A stretch of DNA of 64,000 nucleotides from Pseudorhodobacter sp. PARRP1. Its GTDB lineage: Bacteria; Pseudomonadota; Alphaproteobacteria; Rhodobacterales; Rhodobacteraceae. Location: the NCBI GenBank assembly GCA_002256245.1, contig NKIU01000001.1, forward strand, positions 422,222 to 486,221. Reading direction: 5' to 3'. Position 1 is the stretch's first letter. Each line of letters starts with the position of its first letter. Of the stretch, positions 1 through 9,963 are shown piece by piece. Made by a program: the position numbers and the translations under genes. The notes below the pieces were generated by a model. That model ran no database searches. It was given only the letters and a program-made list of their open reading frames with translations, and was not told where the DNA came from.

Positions 1-1
1 C

Positions 2-697
2 CCGATCCGCCACCGCGCCGTTTGTGCCCGCTGCGAGGCCGATGAGTTGCAACAGCTTGAGGCGATCAAATATTACCGCAGCTTTGAGGCTGGGCAGCCG
101 GTGATCTGGTCGGGCGACCGGATGGAATTTGTGGCATCGGTGGTGACAGGCATCGCGACATTGACCCAGACGATGGAGGATGGGCGGCGGCAGATGGTGG
201 GCTTGTTGCTGCCGTCAGATTTCGTCGGCCGTCCGGGGCGCGCGACGGCGGCTTATGATGTGACCGCCACCACCGATCTGGTGATGTGCTGCTTTCGCAA
301 GAAGCCGTTTGAAGATCTGATGGCCTCTACCCCCCATATCGCGCAGCGTTTGCTGGAGATGACGCTGGATGAATTGGACGCCGCGCGCGAATGGATGCTG
401 CTTTTGGGCCGCAAGACCGCGCGCGAGAAGATCGCCTCGCTGCTGGCGATCATCGCGCGGCGCAATGCGTCGCTCCGGGCCGCCAATACGGGCGGGGTGC
501 GTTTTGATCTGCCGCTGACACGTGAGGAGATGGCCGATTATCTGGGGCTGACGCTGGAAACCGTAAGCCGGCAAATGTCGAGCCTGAAACGCGAAGGCGT
601 GATCGTGCTGGAGGGCAAACGACACGTGATCGTGCCCGATCTGGATCGTTTGCTGGAAGAAACCGGGGATGATTCCGATGGCGGGATGCTGAACTGA
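2..697 (+). CDS. fnrL: Crp/Fnr-family oxygen-responsive regulator FnrL (5' truncated by window edge)
   Basis: The reading frame is open from base 2 and the true start lies left of the window. The first visible residues include HRAVCARCE, the end of the Cys cluster that holds the [4Fe-4S] oxygen sensor in FnrL. A cyclic-nucleotide-like effector domain follows, then the dimer helix and a C-terminal helix-turn-helix whose recognition helix has the FNR-type E-T-V-S-R residues. FnrL activates genes for low-oxygen respiration, tetrapyrrole synthesis and photosynthesis in Rhodobacter relatives. No FNR box (TTGAT-N4-ATCAA) was noticed in the window, so its targets must lie elsewhere. Confidence 0.93.
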   Translation, partial: PIRHRAVCARCEADELQQLEAIKYYRSFEAGQPVIWSGDRMEFVASVVTGIATLTQTMEDGRRQMVGLLLPSDFVGRPGRATAAYDVTATTDLVMCCFRKKPFEDLMASTPHIAQRLLEMTLDELDAAREWMLLLGRKTAREKIASLLAIIARRNASLRAANTGGVRFDLPLTREEMADYLGLTLETVSRQMSSLKREGVIVLEGKRHVIVPDLDRLLEETGDDSDGGMLN

Positions 698-795
698 ACT
701 CCCACGCGGGACCTTTTGGAAACGTTTGAAAACAATGGGTTGACCCTGTCGCATTCACAGTTTCTTAATCCTTCACCCGCAACGCAGGACACCCC

Positions 796-1191
796 ATGCC
801 ACAACCGCCAGATCCGGAACAGCCCAGTGGTGCCTTGACCCTGCGCACGCTGACGATGCCGCGCGATGTGAACAACAACGGCGACATTTTCGGCGGTTGG
901 GTTCTCAGCCAGATGGACATGGCGGCGGGCATCGTCGCGTCGGCGCGCGCACATGGCCGCGTGGCCACGGTGGCGATTGACGCGATGCAATTCATCCGCC
1001 CGGTCAAGGTGGGCGACGTGCTGTGTATCTACGTAAGCATCGCGCGCGAAGGCCGCACGTCGATGGGTTTGCAGATCGAGGCCTGGGTGCTGCGCAACCG
1101 CCAAGAGCAGCGCGAAAAGGTCACCCATGGTCTGTTCACCTTTGTGGCCATTGACGACGCAGGTAAACCCCGCCCGCTGCCGCCCGCATAA
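796..1191 (+). CDS. Acyl-CoA thioesterase, YciA-like hotdog fold
   Basis: This 131-residue protein is the usual length for single-hotdog acyl-CoA thioesterases, which hydrolyse acyl-CoA to free acid and CoA in the cytosol. The conserved NNNGDIFGGW segment near residue 30 holds the catalytic Asp of the YciA/BACH group. The ATG has AGGA just upstream (gcaggacacccc-ATG). It stands alone, 98 bp after fnrL, and is followed by a strong terminator. The family is clear; the chain-length preference cannot be told from sequence alone. Confidence 0.88.
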   Translation: MPQPPDPEQPSGALTLRTLTMPRDVNNNGDIFGGWVLSQMDMAAGIVASARAHGRVATVAIDAMQFIRPVKVGDVLCIYVSIAREGRTSMGLQIEAWVLRNRQEQREKVTHGLFTFVAIDDAGKPRPLPPA

Positions 1192-1208
1192 AACGCAAGT
1201 TTGAACGC

Positions 1209-1239
1209 AAAACGGCGCGGGATGATCCCGCGCCGTTTT
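1209..1239 (+). terminator. Rho-independent terminator after the thioesterase gene
   Basis: Perfect 13-bp arms (1209-1221 and 1227-1239) with a 5-nt loop. The stem is GC-rich and ends in TTTT; it also begins with AAAA, so it can work in both directions, also ending transcription from the 25-residue gene on the minus strand. Confidence 0.85.
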
Positions 1240-1265
1240 GGCATGTTTAGTAATTGTGGAAGGCG

Positions 1266-1343
1266 TCAGAAAATGCCGGTCACATACAGCAGAATGATGA
1301 CGACAATCGGAATTCCGAGGAAGTAGGCGACGATGCCTTTCAT
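1266..1343 (-). CDS. 25-residue single-pass membrane peptide
   Basis: A very short frame encodes 25 residues: MKGIV, then an almost unbroken hydrophobic stretch rich in Ile, Val, Leu and Phe that can cross the membrane once. The start is fixed by a strong ribosome binding site (AAAGGAGAG, 5 nt before the ATG), better than those of most genes around it. Short membrane peptides of this kind often sit near CsbD and DUF3309 genes, as here, and are thought to help the envelope stress response, but no function is established. It is read divergently from csbD. Confidence 0.6.
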   Translation of the reverse strand: MKGIVAYFLGIPIVVIILLYVTGIF

Positions 1344-1564
1344 AACGCTCTCCTTTATGGCTGTTTCGAACTTGCGAGGAAAACTGTTGATCGGCGCTTT
1401 GGTTCCAACCTTGCGCGCAAAAACTTGATCAGACTTGATTTGACGCCAGCACGGGGTGGTTGGGGCGCAATGGTTGGATCGCGGCGCGGAACCATCCGAA
1501 AGGCGCTGCGTTGTAATGGCATGTGACAGCGCGGCAGGGGTTTGGATCATCCGCCTTTGCCCCG

Positions 1565-1598
1565 GTCACTTAAGACAAACCGTCACTTAAGACAAACC
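1565..1598. repeat. Two perfect 17-bp tandem repeats ahead of csbD
   Basis: GTCACTTAAGACAAACC occurs twice head to tail, ending 26 bp before the csbD start. The position suits a regulator-binding site or a recent slip duplication in the 5' leader. Nothing ties it to a known regulator. Confidence 0.55.
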
Positions 1599-1624
1599 GC
1601 CACCTCAACCTTCAGGAGATTATC

Positions 1625-1810
1625 ATGGATAAAGATCGGATCGCAGGCTCGGCCAAAGTCATCAAGGGCAAGGCCAAAGAGGCCATCGGCTCGGTGCTGG
1701 GCGATGCCAAGATGGAAACCGAAGGCAAGGCAGATCAGGTGGAAGGCCGCGTGCAGAACGCAGTCGGCTCGGCCAAGGATAAAGTGCGCGAAGTGGTCAA
1801 GGGCAAGTAA
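1625..1810 (+). CDS. CsbD-family stress-response protein
   Basis: Sixty-one residues, very hydrophilic and rich in Lys, Glu, Gly and Ala, with the family pattern MDKDRIAGSAK, then KGKAKEAIG and repeated KADQVEGRVQNAVGSAKD-type helices. CsbD proteins are small, disordered or helical, and induced by general stress; their molecular job is unknown. The start has a good AGGAG seven bases upstream. It reads toward the DUF3309 gene in the same direction and both are probably stress-induced together. Confidence 0.9.
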   Translation: MDKDRIAGSAKVIKGKAKEAIGSVLGDAKMETEGKADQVEGRVQNAVGSAKDKVREVVKGK

Positions 1811-1876
1811 ACCCTGACCAAACAGGTTGGTCCCGCAGGCCAACCTGCCCCTGCCCTTTCATATCGGATGAACCCT

Positions 1877-2041
1877 ATGTCGCTTGGAACCATTCTGCTG
1901 ATCCTGTTGGTGATCTTTTTGCTGGGTGGCTTCAGCGGCCGTTTTGGCGGCTACGGCTATGGCTACGGCCACGGCGGCGTTGGGGTGATCGGGCTGTTGG
2001 TGATTATTCTGGTGGTGTTGTTGCTGACCGGGCGAGTGTAG
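1877..2041 (+). CDS. DUF3309-family small membrane protein
   Basis: A 54-residue protein beginning MSLGTILLILLV, the usual family start. It has a first membrane segment, a Gly/Tyr-rich loop (GGYGYGYGHGG) and a second hydrophobic helix ending LLLTGRV. An in-frame ATG at 1868 would add MNP; neither start has a strong ribosome binding site, so the family pattern decides. Such proteins are common beside CsbD genes in alpha- and betaproteobacteria. The function is unknown. A bidirectional terminator follows. Confidence 0.8.
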   Translation: MSLGTILLILLVIFLLGGFSGRFGGYGYGYGHGGVGVIGLLVIILVVLLLTGRV

Positions 2042-2061
2042 TTCCGGGCTGTCACAGCCAT

Positions 2062-2090
2062 AAAAAAGCCGGGGAAATCCCCGGCATTTT
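2062..2090. terminator. Bidirectional terminator between DUF3309 and ettA
   Basis: Seven-bp GC arms (2068-2074 and 2079-2085) with A-run before and ATTTTTAT after. It lies between convergent genes and can serve both. Confidence 0.85.
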
Positions 2091-2111
2091 TATGTGTGGA
2101 TGATTGTAAGC

Positions 2112-3767
<1,656 letters not shown>

Positions 3768-3849
3768 TGGGATGCTCCTGACAAGATCGCTTGCGCTGTT
3801 GCTGCGCTATGTAGCGATTGTTGGGGGCAAGGGCAACGTGGGGCGGCGA

Positions 3850-4725
3850 TTATAGGGTTTTGCCCAGCCAGTGCGTCGCGGGGAATTGGGTGTAGGCCGG
3901 GATGTCGTGCCAGCCGTCGCGGTGATACAGCGCTATAGCTTCGGTCAGGGCGGCGTTGGTGTCGAGTTTCAGCGCGGTGTAGCCAAGGCTGCGGGCGCGG
4001 GTCTCGATGGCGTGCATCAGGCGGCGGGCGAGGCCCTGGCCACGGGCCGACGTGTGGACCCACAGGCGTTTGACCTCGGCGGTGGTGCCATCCAACGGGC
4101 GCAGCGAGACGGTGCCGACGGGGAGATCATCGCTCCACGCGACCAGAAAAGCGCCGTGGGGGGCGCGGTATTTTTCGGGATCAGACAGCGGCAGGGCCAG
4201 CATATCGGGGGTGATGCCGGTGATTTTTTCGGCCAGCAGATCGTAGTAGGATTGCAGGCAGGCGAGGCTGGCGGGGTCGCTTGGGCCCGCGTCGCGGATC
4301 GCAATCTGATCTTGCAGCAGGGTGGTGGCGATCAGGTCCATCGCGTCGATCAGCGCCTGTTCGCGGCCCTTGGCACGGGCGAGGGTTTCGGCGGCGCGGG
4401 CGTAACCGATGGCGTTATAGGCGCGCATCTCGGCCTCTCCGGCCCCCGTCAGATGTGCGGTGCGGCGGCGGCGGTCGGCGGGGTCGCTGACAAGTTGGAT
4501 CAAAGATTCAGCCTCAAGGCTGCGCAGCAGGCGGCTGAGCAGGCCGGAATCCAGCGCCAGTCTGGCGCGGATTTCGGCAATATCGGTGCCTTGCGGCGTG
4601 ATCAGTTGCAGCACCCGCGCGGCCCCCAGCGGGCGACCGCGGCCAAGGTAGGAATGATCGAGCGCGCCGACCTCTCGGGTGACGGCGCGGTTAAAGCGGC
4701 GCAGGCGGGCGATGTGATCAAGCAT
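3850..4725 (-). CDS. MarR-type HTH fused to GNAT N-acetyltransferase
   Basis: A 291-residue two-domain protein. Residues 1-145 form a MarR-like winged helix (DSGLLSRLLRSLEAESLI recognition region; DPADRRRRTAHLT wing). Residues 150-291 form a GNAT acetyltransferase with the acetyl-CoA loop ARGQGLARRL. Fusions of this kind are known across bacteria and may couple acetylation of a small ligand to gene control. I chose the ATG at 4725 (MLDHIARLR) over an upstream TTG because MarR homology starts there and AAGG precedes it. It lies downstream of the reverse transcriptase on the same strand, separated by a dispersed hairpin element. Confidence 0.87.
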   Translation of the reverse strand: MLDHIARLRRFNRAVTREVGALDHSYLGRGRPLGAARVLQLITPQGTDIAEIRARLALDSGLLSRLLRSLEAESLIQLVSDPADRRRRTAHLTGAGEAEMRAYNAIGYARAAETLARAKGREQALIDAMDLIATTLLQDQIAIRDAGPSDPASLACLQSYYDLLAEKITGITPDMLALPLSDPEKYRAPHGAFLVAWSDDLPVGTVSLRPLDGTTAEVKRLWVHTSARGQGLARRLMHAIETRARSLGYTALKLDTNAALTEAIALYHRDGWHDIPAYTQFPATHWLGKTL

Positions 4726-4750
4726 GGTTGGCCTTGGTTTGCGGCACAAA

Positions 4751-4806
4751 GGCTGGGGGTTTCACACCCCCAGACCCCCGTGGGATATTTGAGCAGAGAG
4801 GATGAC
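4751..4806 (+). repeat. Dispersed hairpin-GGGATATTT element, copy 1
   Basis: A GC hairpin (ctgggggt-ttc-acacccccag) is followed by CCCCCGTGGGATATTTGAG and an A/G-rich end running into AGGATGA. The same design recurs at 6970, 16942, 24267, 33241 (two) and 36967. Here it fills the gap between the reverse transcriptase and the MarR-GNAT gene. Confidence 0.75.
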
Positions 4807-4849
4807 AATTTTAGGAAAATTGTCGTGGACTGCTGATAGCTGACTTAAA

Positions 4850-6181
4850 TCAGCTATCTTGCGGCGTCAACAGCGCGGCGTGCAGGCGGTCGTGCAGTTT
4901 CGCGCCTTTGGCGGGGTTGATTTGCGCGACCCACGCGATGCGGCCGTGCAGATTGGCAAGAAAGGCCCGGTCGTGGCGGCGCGGATCGGTGGGGCGCGAC
5001 AGGTGGTGGATGGTGGCTTTCAGCAGGTCGTAGGAACCGCGGGCAGGGTTCAGCGTTTCGTTGACGGTGATGCCGGTCACGGTCTGGCGGTGGTGGGCGG
5101 GTTGGGCGCGGGTTTTCGCGGGGTTCAGGCGGAAGCCCTGTTCAGCCACGATTTGCGGCACCGCGCGCTGCAAGATCGGGGCAATACGCGCGTCGCCCGA
5201 AAAGGTCAGATCATCGGCGTAGCGTGTGTAGCTGGCGCCTAAGCTGTGTGCGAGGCCTGCAAGGCGGCGGTCCAGTTGCAGCGCGCTGAGGTTGGCAAGC
5301 GCGGGCGATGTGGGTGCGCCTTGCGGCAAGTGGCGGTTGGAAAGCTGGTCGCGGGCGGCAAGGTTGGCGGTATGCAGCACATGTGCAGGGGTGAGGGCGG
5401 TGGTCAGTCCCGCAAGGCTGCGCGCGCAATGTGCCGGATACCCCAAGGCGCGGAACAGCGCATAGATGCGGCGATCGGTGATCGAAGGGAAAAACTGTGC
5501 CAGATCAAAGCAGAGCACGATCTGCTCGCCCGCGTGGCGGGCGGCGGCCTGGATGCAGTTGCGCCCCGGCACAAAGCCATAGGCGGCGGGGTGCGGCGGG
5601 ATATGGTTCAGCAGGCCAGCAAGGATGCGGCGTTGCAGGCGTTTCAGGAAGGGTTTGGGCTCTTCAATCAGGCGCAACTGGCCGTTGGATTTGGCGATCA
5701 GGTGGTGGTGGTAATGCGGCGCCCAAGGGCTGTCGGTGCGGGCGGACAACCCGCGCAGATCGGCAAAGCGCGTCAGTTGATCGGGGGTGATCGCCAGCCA
5801 GTCGGCCAGTTCGGCCTCGGTCGCAAGCGGCGGCAGGGCAAGGTGGTGCAACGGCGGGATCGGGCGATGCGCAGGCGGCGTCAGGCTGTGCGCGGGCAGC
5901 AGCTGATAGCGGCGGGCATGGGCCAGCACCGCCCTGCCTTGCGGCGACTGCTGCAGATGGCGCAGGATTTGTGCCGCATCCGGCGCGCTGCGGGCGGGAA
6001 AGCTTTGCAACAGGCTGCGCGCCAGCCGTGCCGCGCGGGCGGGTTGGTCGCCGGGCAGGCGCTGGCGCAGGTGCAGAACCAGCGCCGCCTCGGTCCAGTC
6101 TTGCTGGGCAAGGCTGGCGGCCAGCGGGGCCAGTGCGGCGCGGTCTGGGAATGGCGGGCGCAAGGGCCGGGTCAACCTCAC
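4850..6181 (-). CDS. Retron-type reverse transcriptase with N-terminal extension
   Basis: A 443-residue RNA-directed DNA polymerase. Motif A is FDLAQFFPSI (catalytic Asp226); LPQGAPTSPALANL at 285-298 and YADDLTFSG at 321-329 give the active site, with the VTG motif at 368-370 (VTGITVN) that marks retron enzymes. Residues 1-150 are an extra N-terminal region, as in myxobacterial retron RTs such as Mx162. The start is GTG with AGGA four bases upstream. A structured 130-nt leader with its own promoter lies directly upstream, where retrons keep msr-msd. A diversity-generating or group II role is less likely: there is no YMDD, maturase domain or variable repeat. The Rhodobacter-like base composition gives no sign of recent transfer. 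Confidence 0.88.
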   Translation of the reverse strand: MRLTRPLRPPFPDRAALAPLAASLAQQDWTEAALVLHLRQRLPGDQPARAARLARSLLQSFPARSAPDAAQILRHLQQSPQGRAVLAHARRYQLLPAHSLTPPAHRPIPPLHHLALPPLATEAELADWLAITPDQLTRFADLRGLSARTDSPWAPHYHHHLIAKSNGQLRLIEEPKPFLKRLQRRILAGLLNHIPPHPAAYGFVPGRNCIQAAARHAGEQIVLCFDLAQFFPSITDRRIYALFRALGYPAHCARSLAGLTTALTPAHVLHTANLAARDQLSNRHLPQGAPTSPALANLSALQLDRRLAGLAHSLGASYTRYADDLTFSGDARIAPILQRAVPQIVAEQGFRLNPAKTRAQPAHHRQTVTGITVNETLNPARGSYDLLKATIHHLSRPTDPRRHDRAFLANLHGRIAWVAQINPAKGAKLHDRLHAALLTPQDS

Positions 6182-6309
6182 CTGTCCTGCATGGCCGGAT
6201 CTGAATGATGTTCAGGCAAGGCCATGCGTCGAATGTCACAACGTGCGAAAGATGGGCGGGGAAGCCCCGCCCAGCCGGGATGCCCGGCGTCTTGACCCGG
6301 CCTTGCTGT
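6182..6309 (-). ncRNA. Candidate retron msr-msd RNA upstream of the reverse transcriptase
   Basis: Read toward the RT gene, the leader has stems at 6274-6288 (6-bp arms), 6254-6272 (8-bp arms GGGCGGGG/CCCCGCCC) and a long two-step stem with arms 6220-6227 and 6189-6196, enclosing CTGAA/TTCAG arms at 6211-6215 and 6201-6205. A good promoter ends about 6 bases upstream, and an AGC triplet close to the expected 5' end could hold the priming guanosine. The a1/a2 pairing typical of retrons is not convincing, so this is a placement and structure argument only. Confidence 0.35.
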
Positions 6310-6314
6310 CGGTG

Positions 6315-6342
6315 ATTGTAAAGCAGCACCGGATCGGGTCAA
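6315..6342 (-). promoter_or_regulatory. Sigma-70 promoter for the reverse transcriptase unit
   Basis: On the minus strand TTGACC (6342-6337) and TACAAT (6320-6315) are 16 bp apart. The -35 sits in one arm of a perfect 9-bp inverted repeat (CTTGACCCG at 6291-6299, CGGGTCAAG at 6335-6343), so a second TTGACC faces rightward toward nadD. Confidence 0.6.
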
Positions 6343-6343
6343 G

Positions 6344-6949
6344 ATGCGCGACATGAAAGCAGGATTTCCCATAGCGACCAAAGGCATGGTCATCGGTCTT
6401 CTGGGCGGGTCGTTCGATCCTGCGCATGAAGGCCACGCCCATATCACGCGTGAGGCGCTGAAGCGGATGGGGCTGGATCAGGTCTGGTGGCTGGTCAGCC
6501 CCGGCAATCCTTTGAAGGCACGGCAACCCGCACCGATGGCGGAGCGCTTGGCGCGGGCGCGCGCGGTGATGCCCGATCCGCAGGTGAAGATCACCGATCT
6601 GGAGGCGCGTTTGGGCACGCGGGCCACGGTGGACACCTTGCGCCGCTTGCGGGCGATCTATCCGGGCGTGCATTTCGTCTGGCTGATGGGGGCGGATAAT
6701 CTGGTGCAGTTTCACCGCTGGAACCGCTGGCGCGATATCTTGCGCAGCGTGCCGGTGGGGGTTTTGGCGCGACCGGGGTCTGGGGTGGCGGCGCGCACAT
6801 CGGTGGCGGCGCGGGCGTTTCGGGTCAATCAGATCGACCGGGGCGAGAATTTGCGCGGCCACAAGGCTCCGGTCTGGTGTTTCGTGAACATGCCGATGAA
6901 TGGCGCGTCATCAAGTGCGATCCGGGCGCGGGGCGAATGGAAGCGGTGA
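6344..6949 (+). CDS. nadD: Nicotinate-nucleotide adenylyltransferase NadD
   Basis: A 201-residue enzyme that joins ATP and nicotinate mononucleotide to make deamido-NAD, an essential NAD step. The nucleotidyltransferase motifs are clear: [11 protein letters not shown] near residue 21, [23 protein letters not shown] and a C-terminal SSSAIR (the ISSTxIR motif). An ATG at 6353 (MKAGFPIA) is an equally good start; neither has a clear ribosome binding site. It is divergent from the reverse transcriptase. Confidence 0.95.
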   Translation: MRDMKAGFPIATKGMVIGLLGGSFDPAHEGHAHITREALKRMGLDQVWWLVSPGNPLKARQPAPMAERLARARAVMPDPQVKITDLEARLGTRATVDTLRRLRAIYPGVHFVWLMGADNLVQFHRWNRWRDILRSVPVGVLARPGSGVAARTSVAARAFRVNQIDRGENLRGHKAPVWCFVNMPMNGASSSAIRARGEWKR

Positions 6950-6969
6950 ATTTGCTGTGATCGGTGGTG

Positions 6970-7043
6970 CCAGGGGGCTGTCTGCCCCCACGGCCGCGAT
7001 TGCATCGCAGCCTCCCCCGAGGATATTTGTGCAAAGAGGATGA
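6970..7043 (+). repeat. Dispersed hairpin-GGGATATTT element, copy 2
   Basis: Two hairpins (GGGGGCTGTCTGCCCCC and a GGCCGCGAT/ATCGCAGCC stem) lead into CCCCCGAGGATATTT and GCAAAGAGGATGA. It fills the nadD-dacB gap, and its AGAGG-ATG end lies within the 5' leader of the next gene. Confidence 0.7.
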
Positions 7044-7057
7044 CCAAAGGAATCGCA

Positions 7058-8545
7058 ATGAAGCTGTCGCGCAGGTTTGTGTTGGGCGGTCTGCTGGCGG
7101 GTGCTGCCCTGCCGGTCTGGGCCGAAGCCCCCAGCGTGTCGCTGCGCCCCCGCGCGCGGGTGGTGAAGGGCAACGGCGGCAAGCCTGCGGACGCCTCGGA
7201 TCTGGTGGCGGCGGCCAAGCTGACCGGGACGGTGGGCTATTGCGTGGTTAATCTGGCTTCGGGGCGGGTGCTTGAGGCATCGGGCGCGGCGCAGGAAATG
7301 CCGCCTGCCAGTGTGACCAAAGCCGTGACGACGGCGTTTGCGCTGGAAAAGCTGGGGGTGGATCACCGCTTTGTCACGCGGGTGATGCGGACGGGGGCGG
7401 TCACGAACGGGCGGCTGGACGGCGATCTGATCTTGGCGGGCGGCGGCGATCCGACCTTTGACACCGACAAGATGGGCGATCTGGTGGCGGCTTTGGCGGC
7501 CAGTGGCCTGCGCGAGGTGACGGGGAAATTTATAGCCTATGCAGGCGCTTTGCCGGAACGGGCCGAGATCGCCAGTGATCAGCCGGATTTCGTCGGCTAT
7601 AACCCGGCGATTTCGGGGCTGATGCTGAACTTCAACCGGGTGAATTTCGTCTGGAAAGCGGTGAATGACGGCTACAACCTGTCGATGAACGCCGAGGGCG
7701 CGCGGTTTGTGCCGCCCGTTGCCATGGCGCGGGTGCAAATCGTTGACCGCGATGTGCCGGTGTTCGCCTACCAGCCCGGAGACGCGCAGGATCGCTGGAC
7801 GGTGGCGCGCGGCGCTTTGGGGCGCGAAGGCTCGCGTTGGTTGCCGGTGCGCCATGCCGCCACTTACGTGGCCGAGGTGTTTCAGACCCTATGCGCCGCG
7901 CAGGGCATCAAACTGCCCGCGGCCGAGGTGGTTTATACCCTGCCTGCCGCGACTGAAATCGTGCGCCACGAGTCCGAGGCTTTGCCAGACGTGCTGCGCA
8001 AGATGTTGAAATTCTCGACCAATCTGACCGCCGAGGCTGTGGGGCTGACCGCATCAGGCGCGGGCAGTCTGGAGGGCTCGGCTGCGGTGATGACCAGTTG
8101 GGCGCGGCGGCGGTTTGGCGTGCAGGCGGTGTTTGGCGATCATTCCGGCCTTGGTCCCAAGACCCGGATCAGCCCTGCCGAGATGGTCAAGGTGATGATC
8201 GCCACCCGCGCCGACAAGCGGTTGTCGCTGCTGCATGGCCTGCTGAAAACCGCCGATCTGCCCAGCGCAGATGGCCAGCCAGCGGCCAAAGCGGCCAAGG
8301 CAGGCAGCGTGGCGCGGGTGGCTGCGAAAAGCGGCACGATGAATTTCGTCTCAAACCTGTCGGGCTATGTCGATGCCCCGGACGGGCGGGCGCTGGCCTT
8401 TGCGATCTTTGCCGCCGATCTGCCGCGCCGCGCCGCCGTGCCGGTGTGGAACCGGGAATCACCCGAAGGCGACAAGGCCTGGGTCAAGCGCGCCCACCGG
8501 TTGCAGGCGCAATTGCTGAACCGCTGGGGCAAGGCCTATCTGTAA
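7058..8545 (+). CDS. dacB: D-alanyl-D-alanine carboxypeptidase/endopeptidase, PBP4 type
   Basis: A 495-residue periplasmic peptidase family S13 enzyme that trims and cuts peptidoglycan peptides. All three penicillin-binding motifs are present: S85-V-T-K, S320-T-N and K424-S-G. The long insertion between the first two is normal for PBP4. The N-terminus KLSRRFVLGGLLAG has a twin Arg, suggesting Tat or Sec export. The ATG at 7058 is chosen because AAGGA lies seven bases before it; the in-frame ATG at 7040 belongs to the repeat element upstream. Confidence 0.93.
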   Translation: MKLSRRFVLGGLLAGAALPVWAEAPSVSLRPRARVVKGNGGKPADASDLVAAAKLTGTVGYCVVNLASGRVLEASGAAQEMPPASVTKAVTTAFALEKLGVDHRFVTRVMRTGAVTNGRLDGDLILAGGGDPTFDTDKMGDLVAALAASGLREVTGKFIAYAGALPERAEIASDQPDFVGYNPAISGLMLNFNRVNFVWKAVNDGYNLSMNAEGARFVPPVAMARVQIVDRDVPVFAYQPGDAQDRWTVARGALGREGSRWLPVRHAATYVAEVFQTLCAAQGIKLPAAEVVYTLPAATEIVRHESEALPDVLRKMLKFSTNLTAEAVGLTASGAGSLEGSAAVMTSWARRRFGVQAVFGDHSGLGPKTRISPAEMVKVMIATRADKRLSLLHGLLKTADLPSADGQPAAKAAKAGSVARVAAKSGTMNFVSNLSGYVDAPDGRALAFAIFAADLPRRAAVPVWNRESPEGDKAWVKRAHRLQAQLLNRWGKAYL

Positions 8546-8718
8546 CCGGGGCCATGCCCAAGAAACGGGCCGTTGCCGCTGTTTCGGGCAAGCCTGCCGC
8601 GCCGCGATACTTGCCGCTACGTCACCGCGCATCCTGCGGATAACGCAGCAGGATTTCTGCGCAGGATCATCGGCCACACTGCGCGCAACTGCATAGACAG
8701 AACGATCCTAGCGTGTAG

Positions 8719-9897
<1,179 letters not shown>

Positions 9898-9911
9898 GCT
9901 GCGCCGAAACG

Positions 9912-9945
9912 AAAGCCCCCGCCGAGCGATCGGCGGGGGCTTTTT
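9912..9945. terminator. Strong terminator between takP and takM
   Basis: 14-bp arms (9912-9925 and 9930-9943) with a GCGA loop and a T-run. The stem also starts with AAA, so it can end transcription from both convergent units. Confidence 0.9.
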
Positions 9946-9963
9946 GGTGCGCTGTCCCCAAGG

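Noticed and set aside
1425..1439. FNR box (TTGATCAGACTTGAT)
   Set aside because: The two TTGAT halves are direct, not inverted, so it does not fit the TTGAT-N4-ATCAA consensus despite fnrL being near.
4850..6181. RT as part of a diversity-generating retroelement or group II intron
   Set aside because: The active site is YADD with QGAPTSP, no maturase or endonuclease domain is present, and no template/variable repeat pair was seen nearby.
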